Part shown: in pieces, positions 1 through 6,438 of the stretch
How the letters are laid out: the number at the start of each line of letters is the position of its first letter
Position numbering within the stretch: the first letter of the stretch is position 1
Notes under the pieces: model-generated
What the model saw: the letters and a program-made list of their open reading frames with translations, nothing else
Databases searched by the model: none
Told to the model about the DNA's origin: nothing
Position numbers and translations under genes: made by a program
Origin: an uncultured Clostridia bacterium
Lineage (GTDB): Bacteria > Bacillota > Clostridia > Christensenellales > Aristaeellaceae
Direction: 5' to 3'
Assembly (NCBI GenBank): GCA_934630975.1
Contig: CAKTXH010000096.1
Location: 1 to 8,996, forward strand
Length of the DNA: 8,996 bases

Positions 1-54
1 GATGGCGAAGACGCACATCAGCACGGCCAGGGCAAGGGTCAGGAGCTTTTTCAT
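1..54 (-). CDS. N-terminus of an exported protein (partial, signal peptide only)
   Basis: Only the first 18 codons lie in the window, and the gene continues beyond base 1. The visible residues are MKKLLTLALAVLMCVFAI: two lysines followed by an unbroken hydrophobic core, which is the start of a Sec signal peptide. The ATG (52-54 on the minus strand) has a strong ribosome binding site, AAGGAGGAT, 6 bases upstream at 61-69, and an extended -10 promoter further up. The mature protein is not visible. It could be a lipoprotein, a solute-binding protein or an unknown exported protein; the sequence does not decide. The gene is divergent from the KilA-N gene. Confidence 0.75.
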   Translation of the reverse strand, partial: MKKLLTLALAVLMCVFAI

Positions 55-102
55 AGCTAAATCCTCCTTGATGTTTCGCGCGGTTCTTTGGTTGACACAT
101 AC

Positions 103-111
103 AGTATAGCA
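103..111 (-). promoter_or_regulatory. Extended -10 promoter for the exported protein gene at 1-54
   Basis: Read on the minus strand, TGC-TATACT is an extended -10 element; the TATACT hexamer covers 103-108. No good -35 hexamer is found 17 bases further up, only a T-run, which fits an extended -10 promoter. The predicted start near base 96 would leave a leader of about 40 bases before the ATG. Confidence 0.5.
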
Positions 112-264
112 CAGGTGCTCAAATGAAAAAAGAGGAAAAACAGCAAAAGTTCGGTTTTTTTTTCGTCCGTTTGACGGATTGTAAAAAACGGGTAAAGCAA
201 ATCGTGCAGAATGTGAAAAACAATTCAAAAAAACCGCACGGGCAGGAAAAACGGATGCGCGCGG
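112..264. other. AT-rich intergenic stretch between divergent genes
   Basis: No gene is seen here. The stretch is rich in A and T runs and clearly poorer in GC than the genes to the right. It holds a small dyad, TCCGT-TTG-ACGGA (166-178), that could be a protein-binding site. It lies upstream of the promoters of both the minus-strand gene at 1-54 and the KilA-N gene. Confidence 0.4.
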
Positions 265-293
265 TTGCGGATTGGGGATAAAAAAGCTATAAT
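265..293 (+). promoter_or_regulatory. Promoter of the KilA-N gene
   Basis: TTGCGG (265-270), a spacer of exactly 17 bases, then a perfect TATAAT (288-293). Transcription would start near base 300, giving a leader of about 150 bases if translation begins at 454. Confidence 0.7.
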
Positions 294-453
294 GTCTTTT
301 AGCTCGAATCATTTTTGAAACATGGGTTGTCTACAAACGCCAGGATAAATGGAAAAGGCTTTTTTGATGCGTGCCGGTTTTCTAAAAAATGGAAGCCTCC
401 CACAAAAAGACGCGGTTTTAAGATTTGTATGGATTCAGGATGAAGAGGTTTAT

Positions 454-1299
454 ATGATTCAGGAAAAGATTCAGGCGAAGGGCATTGAGATTGCCGTTCT
501 TACAGCGCAGGAGCAGGCTGATTATATCAGTCTGACCGATATTGCAAAATACAAAAGCGACGAACCGAATGACGTTATTCGGAACTGGATGCGTGTTCGG
601 GAGACGATTGAATACCTCGGCTTATGGGAGCAGTTGAATAACCCTGATTTTAACCCCGTCGAATTCGACGGGTTTAGAACTGCGGCCGGCAGCAACGCTT
701 TCACGCTTTCGCCTCAAAAATGGATTAAAGCGACCCATGCAATCGGCATCATGTCCAAGTCCGGCAGATACGGCGGCACGTTTGCCCATACGGATATTGC
801 CTTTGAATTTGCCTCGTGGCTGTCTCCTGAATTCAAGCTCTATATCATCAAAGATTATCAGCGGTTGAAATCCGATGCAAGCCGTCAGCATGCCATTGAA
901 TGGACGGCGCGTCGGGCTTTAACCAAGATGAATTACCGCCTGCACACGGATGCCGTGAAATCAAAGATGCTTCCGGGGCTTACGCCGCAGCAAATCAATG
1001 CGACCTATGCCAATGAAGCGGATATGTTCAACATCATTCTTTTTGGTCAGACGGCGCAGGAGTGGCGAAGCGCACATCCAGAAACAAAGGGGAATATTCG
1101 GGACGAAGCCTCTCTGATTGATTTGCTTGTCCTTGCCAATTTGGAGAGCTTAAATGCAGAGCTTCTGCAAAACGGCCTGTCTCAGGCAGAACGCATGAAC
1201 TCTCTTCGCGCAACGGCGATTCGTCAGCGCGCGTCGTTTGAGCGCGACCCATCCGTCAAGAGACTGGAGGAATCTTCCGCTCAACGGTTGAAGAAATGA
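454..1299 (+). CDS. KilA-N domain-containing protein
   Basis: The 281-residue protein has a KilA-N domain over about residues 23-139, with the family segments DYISLTDIAKYK (23-34), IRNWMRVRETIEYLGLWE (42-59), SGRYGGTFAHTDIAFEFASW (103-122) and SPEFKLYIIKDYQRL (124-138). The rest (140-281) is mostly helical and includes GQTAQEWR and NLESLNAEL. KilA-N is a small DNA-binding fold found in phage antirepressors, DNA viruses and free-standing bacterial proteins like this one, whose role is not settled. I chose the ATG at 454 because homologues start close to the domain and GAAGAGG lies just upstream. The longer reading from 349 adds 35 residues unlike the family and has a poor ribosome binding site. 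The gene is poorer in GC than its neighbours and has no phage genes beside it, so it looks transferred. Domain call firm; function unknown. Confidence 0.87.
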   Translation: MIQEKIQAKGIEIAVLTAQEQADYISLTDIAKYKSDEPNDVIRNWMRVRETIEYLGLWEQLNNPDFNPVEFDGFRTAAGSNAFTLSPQKWIKATHAIGIMSKSGRYGGTFAHTDIAFEFASWLSPEFKLYIIKDYQRLKSDASRQHAIEWTARRALTKMNYRLHTDAVKSKMLPGLTPQQINATYANEADMFNIILFGQTAQEWRSAHPETKGNIRDEASLIDLLVLANLESLNAELLQNGLSQAERMNSLRATAIRQRASFERDPSVKRLEESSAQRLKK

Positions 1300-1353
1300 A
1301 CGGATTGTGCGGATTCGTAAAGTTTTTGAACGAGTATAAATAAGGAAAACAAC

Positions 1354-2715
1354 ATGAAAAAAGACGTTGACCTTGGCCGCGACAATATCGGCGCGCTGGT
1401 GTGGCGAACGGCGCTGCCCAGCATGCTGGCGCAGTTCGTGAGCGTGCTGTACAGCATCGTGGACAGAATGTATATCGGCCATATTGCGAACGTGGGCGAA
1501 ACGGCGCTGGCTGGCGTGGGCGTCTGCGGCCCGGTGGTGACGATGATCGGCTCGGCGGCGGTGTGGGTTTCGTGGGGCGCGTCCCCGCTGATGGGCATCC
1601 GCATGGGCGAAGGGAAGCCGGAGGAGGCGAAGCGCATCCTGCGGACGGGTTTTGTCATGCTGCTGGCGTTTTCGGCGCTGATGATGGCGCTGGTGATTCC
1701 ACTGCGCGAGCCAATGCTGCGCTTTTTCGGCGCGAGCGACGCGACCTATCCCTACGCCGACGCGTATTTCACCATGTACCTGACGGGCACGGTGTTTGCG
1801 CTGCTGGCCGCGGGGCTGAACCAGATGATCATCGCGCAGGGCTTCGCGGCGCAGGCGATGCGGCTGGTGGTGCTCGGCGCGGCGCTGAACATCGCGCTCG
1901 ACCCGGTGTTCATCTTCGCGCTGGACATGGGCGTCCGCGGGGCGGCGCTGGCGACGGTGCTCTCCCAACTGGCGAGCGCGGCGGGCGCGGTATTTTTCCT
2001 CTGCGGCAGGCGGGCGGCGGTTCGGTTGGAGCGGGGCGGCCTGAGCCTTTCGGCGGTGAAAAAGATTCTGGCGCTCGGGTTTACGCCGTTTGCCATCATC
2101 GCCATCGACAATGTGATGGTGATCGCGATGAACGCGATTTTGCAGCGTTACGGCGGCGCGCTGGAGGGCGACCGGCTCGTGACCTGCGCGGTCATCGCCC
2201 AAAGCTTTATGCTCGTCATGACGATGCCGCTGGGCGGCATTTCCGGCGGCACGCAGTCTATTCTTTCATATAATTACGGCGCGCGGCAGTTTGACCGCGT
2301 GCGGGAGGCGCAGAAAAAGATCATCCTGCTGTGCATGGGCTTCACGGCGGTGATGTTCGTGCTGGCGAGCGCGGCCGGGCCGCTGTTTGTGCGGCTGTTT
2401 ACGCAGGATGAGCAGGTGGCCGAGCTTTCCGTTTGGGCGATCCGCGTGTGCACGCTGGCGGCGATTCCGCTGGGCGCGCAATATGAAATCGTGGACGGTT
2501 TCACGGCGCTGGGGCAGGTGAAAATCTCGTTCCCGCTGTCCTTTTTCCGCAAAGGCGTGTATTTCGCGGCGCTGTTCATTCTGCCCGCGTGTTTTGGCGC
2601 GAGAGCGGCGTTTTACGCCGAGCCGGTCAGCGATATCATTGGCCCGCTGGCCTCGGCCGTCGCGTATAAGCTCTGCATCGGGCATGTGCTCAGCGGCGAT
2701 TATGCCCGCGTCTGA
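1354..2715 (+). CDS. MATE family multidrug efflux transporter
   Basis: This 453-residue protein has the size and pattern of a MATE antiporter (MepA/NorM-like), an inner-membrane protein with 12 helices in two six-helix halves that expels cationic drugs or metabolites in exchange for sodium ions or protons. Family marks include VDRMYIGH (36-43) in the first half, NIALDPVFIF (179-188) followed by GVRGAALAT (193-201), GGISGGTQSILSYNYGA (294-310) opening the second half, and AEPVSDI (422-428) near the end. The long hydrophobic stretches are regularly spaced. The start ATG follows AAGGAA at 1342-1347. The downstream methyltransferase begins 24 bases after the stop, so the two are probably cotranscribed. 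No dedicated regulator lies next to it. The substrate cannot be read from the sequence. The GC-rich codon use differs from the KilA-N gene before it. Confidence 0.93.
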   Translation: MKKDVDLGRDNIGALVWRTALPSMLAQFVSVLYSIVDRMYIGHIANVGETALAGVGVCGPVVTMIGSAAVWVSWGASPLMGIRMGEGKPEEAKRILRTGFVMLLAFSALMMALVIPLREPMLRFFGASDATYPYADAYFTMYLTGTVFALLAAGLNQMIIAQGFAAQAMRLVVLGAALNIALDPVFIFALDMGVRGAALATVLSQLASAAGAVFFLCGRRAAVRLERGGLSLSAVKKILALGFTPFAIIAIDNVMVIAMNAILQRYGGALEGDRLVTCAVIAQSFMLVMTMPLGGISGGTQSILSYNYGARQFDRVREAQKKIILLCMGFTAVMFVLASAAGPLFVRLFTQDEQVAELSVWAIRVCTLAAIPLGAQYEIVDGFTALGQVKISFPLSFFRKGVYFAALFILPACFGARAAFYAEPVSDIIGPLASAVAYKLCIGHVLSGDYARV

Positions 2716-2739
2716 TGAACCATTAAGGAGGAAAAAACC

Positions 2740-3639
2740 ATGAATATTCCCGCTTTTCTGACGGAAAAACTCACGGCGCAATATGGCGAAGAGACGGCGC
2801 GGCGCATCTTTTTGGGCTTTGAAGCCAAACGAAAGACCACCCTGCGCGTCAATCGGCTCAAGGCCGAACCGGCGCAGATCGTAAGCGCGCTGGCGGACGT
2901 GGGCATTTCGGCGCAGACTGTGCCTTGGAGCGGGGACGCGCTGATTCTGGAAAACGCCGATGAAGAAGCTGTCGCCGCCCTGCCGATGTTCGACAATGGC
3001 GAAATCTACATGCAGAGTCTGTCTTCAATGATTCCGCCGCTGGTGCTGGGCGCGCAGGCCGGGGAGAATGTACTGGATATGGCCGCCGCGCCGGGCGGCA
3101 AGACGACGCAGATCGCCGCGCTGACCCGCGGCGGCGCGATGATTACCGCCTGCGAGCGCAACAAGATGCGCGCCGAGCGGCTGAGCTACAACGTCAAAAA
3201 GCAGGGCGCAAACCGTGTGACCGTGATGAACATGGACGCGCGCCAACTGGATGATTTCTTTGCGTTTGACCGTGTGCTGCTCGATGCGCCTTGCAGCGGA
3301 AGCGGCACGGTGACGGAAGGCTCGCGCGGGCAGTTTGGCAAAGAATACCTCGACCGCACGGTCAAAATGCAGAAGACGCTGCTGGATAAGGCCATCCGCC
3401 TGCTCAAGCCCGGGCATGAACTGGTGTATTCCACCTGCTCCGTGCTGAAAGAGGAGAATGAAGAAGTGGTCGCCGCCGCGCTCAAAAAGGGCGGCGTGCA
3501 GCTTGTGCCGATTGACGCCGATGCGTTTGCAGGCGTGCCGCTCCTGCCGACGACGATTCCCGGCGTGATGTGCGTCTGCCCGGATGAACGGTATGAAGGG
3601 TTTTTCGTGGCGAAGCTGAGGAAAGCGGCGAAGAAATGA
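2740..3639 (+). CDS. RsmB/NOP (NOL1/NOP2/Sun) family RNA cytosine-5 methyltransferase
   Basis: This is an S-adenosylmethionine-dependent enzyme that places a methyl group on C5 of a cytosine in rRNA or tRNA. The motifs are complete: the AdoMet-binding loop VLDMAAAPGGKT (111-122), DAPCSGSG (182-189) with the conserved Pro-Cys pair at 184-185, and STCS (231-234) with the second cysteine C233 of the Thr-Cys motif. In this family that Cys attacks C6 of the target base, and the Pro-Cys cysteine helps release the product. The C-terminus GFFVAKL (287-293) is also typical. At 299 residues it is shorter than RsmB or RsmF (usually above 420) and lacks both an N-terminal NusB-like domain and a C-terminal RNA-binding extension, so it is a core-only form whose target RNA cannot be assigned. 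AAGGAGG at 2725-2731 supports the ATG. Probably in an operon with the MATE gene. Confidence 0.93.
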   Translation: MNIPAFLTEKLTAQYGEETARRIFLGFEAKRKTTLRVNRLKAEPAQIVSALADVGISAQTVPWSGDALILENADEEAVAALPMFDNGEIYMQSLSSMIPPLVLGAQAGENVLDMAAAPGGKTTQIAALTRGGAMITACERNKMRAERLSYNVKKQGANRVTVMNMDARQLDDFFAFDRVLLDAPCSGSGTVTEGSRGQFGKEYLDRTVKMQKTLLDKAIRLLKPGHELVYSTCSVLKEENEEVVAAALKKGGVQLVPIDADAFAGVPLLPTTIPGVMCVCPDERYEGFFVAKLRKAAKK

Positions 3640-3721
3640 ACTTTTCGGCGGGTAAATGGAAAATTTGCGCATGACCGAAGAGCAGAATCCGCGCCCCGTT
3701 CCACCCTGCAATTCTTGATTC

Positions 3722-3750
3722 TTGTATGTTCCTTCCCGTTCCCTTATACT
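3722..3750 (+). promoter_or_regulatory. Candidate promoter in the intergenic region
   Basis: TTGTAT (3722-3727), a 17-base spacer, then TATACT (3745-3750). The -10 is good and the -35 weak (three of six matches). No gene follows; the next terminator is at 3880-3914, so the product would be an RNA of about 158 bases. Confidence 0.3.
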
Positions 3751-3756
3751 GATCAT

Positions 3757-3914
3757 GCAGAGGGGAAACGGACAACACTCCATACACCTGTCCCCCTTAT
3801 TTTGAAACGAATCGAGCTTCTTCGTTTACCCAAATCTCCTCTGCCTCCTTTTGGATTTCAGGCCGCAGCGCCTTGAAGCAAAAACGCCTTTCGAGATGTC
3901 GAGGGCGTTTTTTT
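3757..3914 (+). ncRNA. Candidate small RNA, promoter to terminator
   Basis: A transcript starting near 3757 would begin with a hairpin (AGGGG...GGACA at 3761-3774 pairing with TGTCC...CCCTT at 3789-3798, with an internal bulge) and end at the strong U-tract terminator at 3880-3914. There is no good ribosome binding site with an ATG inside. This is inferred only from the order of signals. The same bases read on the minus strand look partly protein-like, which argues for a decayed gene instead. Confidence 0.2.
3880..3914 (+). terminator. Bidirectional intrinsic terminator between the methyltransferase and lysR genes
   Basis: AACGCC (3883-3888) pairs with GGCGTT (3904-3909), and the inner TTCGA pairs with TCGAG around a GATG loop with one bulged T, followed by seven T residues (3908-3914). 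On the other strand the stem is followed by five T residues, so it can also end transcripts coming from lysR. Confidence 0.75.
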
Positions 3915-4125
3915 CTGTCCTTTCGGGCTGTTTTTACAGGGAAAAACCGCATCGCGCAAAAAACGAATCAGGATGGAAATAAGCTGCTTGGCCGCCTGCA
4001 AGGGCTGATTATGGCCAGTTCGTCGTTCGGCGAAGGCGCAGTCTATAATCCGCAGACGGGCGTAGCCGTTGCCTGCGTTTCAAACGGACATGTCGGGGCG
4101 CTGTGCACATCGTTTCGCCGCGAGC

Positions 4126-4998
4126 TTATTCCTCCTTCATCAGCCCGATTAACAGCTTGAGCGACGGAGAGAGGTACTTGTTGCGATGCCAGACGATATG
4201 GCAGGTGCGCACGAGCGAAGCGTCGTCAATCGGGCGCGTGAGCACAATGCCGGAGGCCAGATCGCGGCGCACGAGCCGCTCGGGCAGGATGGAAAGCCCG
4301 ATGCCCGCCGCAACTGCGCGCACGAGCGCTTCCGTGCTGGCGCTCTCCCAGAGGGGCGACACGGAAAGGTTGTGCGCTTCAAAGACCGTATCCAAAAAAG
4401 CGCGGCCGGAGCTGCCCTTTTCGCGTAGAAGCAGATCGCAGGCCGCCACATCCGCGAGGGTAAGGCGGTCTTTTTGCAGAAGCTCGTGGTTCGGCGGCAG
4501 GATGAGCACCAGCTCGTCGCGGGAAAAGGGTTCGCCGGTCAGGTCGCGGTGGTCAATCGGCGCTTCGATCATCGCCAGATCGAGGCGGTTATCCAGCAGC
4601 ATCTCCTTGAGTGTATCGACATTGGCGACGGTGGCCTGCATGCGCAGGTGCGGTCTTTCCTGCTTCATGCGCTGCACAACGCCGGGCAGTTCGTAATTGC
4701 CCAGCGTGATGCTTGCGCCGACGCGCAGCATGCCGCGCTCGTCGCCGTCGCTGAGTTCGCGCTCCATCTGGTCGAAAGTATCGACGATATGCACGGCGTA
4801 GGCATGCATGCGCCGCCCACTGTCGGTGAGGTAGAGCCGCTGATTGAGCCGCTCGAACAGGCGGGTGCTGTACATCTGCTCGATTTCGCGGATGGAGCGG
4901 GAAACGGCGGGCTGGGTCATATAGAGGTTTTCAGCCGCGCGGGTGACGTTCATCGTGCGGCAGACCTCCAAAAAGATACGCATATGGCGGATGGTCAC
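4126..4998 (-). CDS. LysR family transcriptional regulator
   Basis: The 290-residue protein has the LysR plan: an N-terminal winged helix-turn-helix (about residues 3-62, with VTRAAENLYMTQPAVSRSIR at 18-37), a linker helix, and a two-lobed effector-binding domain starting near residue 90 with GASITLGNYELP. This effector-domain opening resembles the CysL/YeiE branch, but the ligand is unknown. I start translation at the GTG (4996-4998): GGAGG lies 7 bases upstream and TIRHMRIFLEV is the usual LysR beginning; the upstream in-frame ATG at 5154 would add 52 unlike residues. The gene is divergent from the paired chromate transporter genes, and a perfect inverted repeat between them sits where LysR proteins usually bind, so it probably controls that operon and itself. 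Confidence 0.93.
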   Translation of the reverse strand: MTIRHMRIFLEVCRTMNVTRAAENLYMTQPAVSRSIREIEQMYSTRLFERLNQRLYLTDSGRRMHAYAVHIVDTFDQMERELSDGDERGMLRVGASITLGNYELPGVVQRMKQERPHLRMQATVANVDTLKEMLLDNRLDLAMIEAPIDHRDLTGEPFSRDELVLILPPNHELLQKDRLTLADVAACDLLLREKGSSGRAFLDTVFEAHNLSVSPLWESASTEALVRAVAAGIGLSILPERLVRRDLASGIVLTRPIDDASLVRTCHIVWHRNKYLSPSLKLLIGLMKEE

Positions 4999-5013
4999 GG
5001 CAATTCCTCCAAT

Positions 5014-5031
5014 CATATCAAAATTGATATG
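5014..5031. promoter_or_regulatory. Inverted repeat, likely LysR-type operator
   Basis: CATATCAA-AA-TTGATATG is a perfect 8-base inverted repeat with a 2-base centre. Its centre lies about 65 bases upstream of the predicted chr transcription start (about 5088), the standard place of the LysR recognition site, and at about +6 to +23 of the predicted lysR transcript, next to its ribosome binding site. The symmetry is even, so it is not a strict T-N11-A box. Confidence 0.6.
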
Positions 5032-5042
5032 GGTCTGATGAA

Positions 5043-5071
5043 AGAATAGCATTTTACACCCGAAAAAGCAA
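5043..5071 (-). promoter_or_regulatory. lysR promoter
   Basis: On the minus strand: TTGCTT (5066-5071), 17-base spacer, TATTCT (5043-5048) with an extended TGC just before it. Predicted start near 5036, giving a leader of about 38 bases. Confidence 0.6.
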
Positions 5072-5081
5072 GCGATAAGAT
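5053..5081 (+). promoter_or_regulatory. Promoter of the chromate transporter operon
   Basis: TTTACA (5053-5058, five of six matches), 17-base spacer, TAAGAT (5076-5081, four of six). It overlaps the lysR promoter on the opposite strand, so the two would compete for polymerase. Predicted start near 5088; the leader of about 178 bases contains the entire hairpin element at 5107-5242. Confidence 0.5.
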
Positions 5082-5106
5082 AGAGGGGAACGAGAACGAT
5101 GGAGAC

Positions 5107-5242
5107 GTTTGGGGCGCTGCCCCAAACCCCGGTCAGAACCTGAGGTTCCGACACCTCCCATATTTCCGGCTCGCATGCGAGCCGGATGGCGAGGGTGCAG
5201 GGGAATCATTCCCCTGCTGGGGTTTGGGGCAAAGCCCCAAGC
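5107..5242. repeat. MITE/REP-like hairpin element with terminal inverted repeats
   Basis: The left end (5107-5132) and the reverse complement of the right end (5217-5242) agree at 22 of 26 positions, and both contain TGCCCCAAACCCC. Each end is also a hairpin by itself (TTTGGGGC/GCCCCAAA at 5108-5126; TTGGGGC/GCCCCAA at 5224-5240). Between them are GAACC-TGA-GGTTC (5136-5148), a perfect 22-base palindrome (5165-5186, core GGCTCGCATGCGAGCC) and a stem of 10 pairs (GCAGGGGAAT with ATTCCCCTGC, 5197-5217). It has no coding capacity. The form fits a small non-autonomous mobile or extragenic palindromic element; copy number elsewhere in the genome is unknown. Confidence 0.6.
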
Positions 5243-5265
5243 GTTCCCTAAGAGGAGGTTGTTTC

Positions 5266-5853
5266 GTGGAAAAGCAAATCAAAGAGGTGAGCCTGAAAAA
5301 GCGGCTGACAACGCTGTTTTTTTCCATGCTCTCCATCAGCGCGTTTACGTTTGGCGGCGGATTCGTCATTGTGACGCTGATGAAACGGCGGTTCGTCGAC
5401 GACCTGCATTGGCTCGACGAGGATGAAATGCTGGATATGACGGCCATCGCGCAGTCGTGCCCCGGCGCGATTGCGGTCAACGGCGCGATTCTCGTCGGCC
5501 AGCGCGTCGCGGGCGCGGCGGGCATCATCGTGGCGACGATTGCGACGATCATTCCGCCGATGGTAATCCTGTCGCTGGTGTCGTATTTCTACGCGCTGTT
5601 CGCCAATAACCCGTATGTCGCGGCGGTGCTCGCGGGCATGCAGGCGGGCGTGGCGGCGGTCATCGTCGATGTGGTGCTCAACCTCGGCGCGGGCGTGCTC
5701 AAGGCCAAGCGCTGGCTGCTGAACATCATCATGGTCGTCGCGTTCGTCGCGGCAATTTCCGGCGTGAACGTGATCTATATCATTCTGACCAGCGGCGTCA
5801 TCGGCGTGATCTGCGCGATCATGGGAAGGAGGAAGAAAGCCCATGCTGCTTAA
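5266..5853 (+). CDS. Chromate transporter, first half-size subunit (CHR family)
   Basis: This 195-residue membrane protein carries one CHR domain; long CHR proteins have two such domains fused. Visible marks are FTFGGGFV (27-34) in the first membrane segment, AQSCPGAIAVNGAILVGQRV (62-81) with the family's PG...N...G pattern, and AGMQAGVAAVIVDVV (123-137). Several further hydrophobic helices end in a basic tail, GRRKKAHAA. The GTG start (5266-5268) follows AGAGGAGG at 5251-5258; the open frame extends upstream into the hairpin element but has no sensible start there. The stop overlaps the next gene by 11 bases, so the two halves are translationally coupled and probably pair in the membrane. 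Family members expel chromate, but in anaerobes the true substrate may be another anion. The LysR neighbour is the likely regulator. Confidence 0.9.
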   Translation: MEKQIKEVSLKKRLTTLFFSMLSISAFTFGGGFVIVTLMKRRFVDDLHWLDEDEMLDMTAIAQSCPGAIAVNGAILVGQRVAGAAGIIVATIATIIPPMVILSLVSYFYALFANNPYVAAVLAGMQAGVAAVIVDVVLNLGAGVLKAKRWLLNIIMVVAFVAAISGVNVIYIILTSGVIGVICAIMGRRKKAHAA

Positions 5854-6400
5854 TTTGTTTCTCTGCTTCGTGCAGGTGGGCCTGTTCTCCATCGGCGGCG
5901 GTTACGCGGCCATGCCGATGATTCAGGCGAAGGCCGTCGAATATTATCATTGGCTGACGATGAGCGAATTCACCGACCTGATGACCATCGCGGAAATGAC
6001 CCCCGGGCCGATCACCGTCAATTCCGCCACGTTCGTCGGCATCCGCATGGCGGGCGTGCCCGGCGCGATTGTGGCGACGATGGGCTGTATTCTGCCGTCG
6101 CTGATCATCGTTTCTCTGCTCTCGTGGCTGTATGAAAAATACCGCAGCATGGACGCGATGCAGGCGGTTTTGGCCTGCCTGCGCCCGGCGGTCGTGGCGC
6201 TGATTGCTTCCGCCGCGCTGACGATTCTGCGCGTGGTGGTGTTCGCGGGCGGCGTGGTCAGCATCGACGCGGTACAGCTGCTCTATGTCGCGTTGTTTGC
6301 CGCCGCGCTGGTCGTTCTGCGCGTCAAACACAGCAACCCGATTCTGGTGATGGTCTGCTGCGGCGCGGTTTCGCTGGCGGCTAAGCTCATCATGGGCTGA
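5843..6400 (+). CDS. Chromate transporter, second half-size subunit (CHR family)
   Basis: The 185-residue partner of the preceding gene has its own CHR domain: FSIGGGYAAMPM (15-26), EMTPGPITVNSATFVGIRMA (51-70) and CLRPAVVALI (112-121), followed by three or four hydrophobic segments. These are the second-half versions of the motifs in the first subunit (the GGGYAAMPM form is typical), which supports a heterodimer made of antiparallel halves rather than two redundant copies. The ATG lies inside the end of the upstream gene, with AAGGAGG (5826-5832) 10 bases before it. No clear terminator follows the TGA at 6400; only a weak GCCTT/AAGGC hairpin without a T-run is seen, so some readthrough into the lrp-type gene is possible. 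Confidence 0.9.
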   Translation: MLLNLFLCFVQVGLFSIGGGYAAMPMIQAKAVEYYHWLTMSEFTDLMTIAEMTPGPITVNSATFVGIRMAGVPGAIVATMGCILPSLIIVSLLSWLYEKYRSMDAMQAVLACLRPAVVALIASAALTILRVVVFAGGVVSIDAVQLLYVALFAAALVVLRVKHSNPILVMVCCGAVSLAAKLIMG

Positions 6401-6438
6401 GCCTTGTCAAAAAAGGCGCGCCGAATTCGTCAGCACAT

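Larger units (their letters stand above)
3640..4125. other. Intergenic region between convergent genes
   Basis: There is no convincing complete gene here. The region carries a candidate plus-strand promoter (3722-3750), a hairpin (3761-3798), a bidirectional terminator (3880-3914) and a minus-strand reading of about 40 codons ending with a stop at 3797-3799 that looks like the tail of a broken gene. The stretch 3915-4125 has an open plus-strand frame that runs into the lysR gene, but no ribosome binding site and no recognisable product. Confidence 0.5.

Noticed and set aside
349..453. N-terminal extension of the KilA-N protein from the ATG at 349
   Set aside because: The spacing to the nearest purine-rich site is only three bases and the added residues do not resemble the family; kept as an open question in the findings.
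1150..2202. A 350-codon minus-strand frame
   Set aside because: Arg/His/Gln-rich shadow of the GC-rich MATE gene and the end of the KilA-N gene; no start signals and no domain.
1401..2273. A 290-codon plus-strand frame inside the MATE gene
   Set aside because: Shifted frame of the MATE gene, Gly/Arg/Asp-rich, with no independent start signal.
3025..3783. A 252-codon minus-strand frame
   Set aside because: It has a possible GGGG-type site before its ATG, but most of it is antisense to the conserved methyltransferase motifs and the product is low-complexity.
3873..4160. A 95-codon plus-strand frame in the intergenic region
   Set aside because: It begins at the terminator hairpin, has no ribosome binding site and ends inside the 3' end of lysR; no family recognised. 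Kept only as part of the intergenic description.
4999..5154. N-terminal extension of the LysR protein to an ATG at 5154
   Set aside because: The extension would cross the lysR promoter and part of the hairpin element. The GTG at 4996-4998 has a good ribosome binding site and gives the normal LysR N-terminus.
5165..5186. The 22-base palindrome as the chr operon's intrinsic terminator or a lysR terminator
   Set aside because: There is no T-run on either side, and it lies upstream of both genes, so it is better explained as part of the repeat-like element.
6401..6423. Terminator after the second chr gene
   Set aside because: The GCCTT/AAGGC stem is short and not followed by T residues; the nearby GGCGCGCC palindrome has no supporting context.
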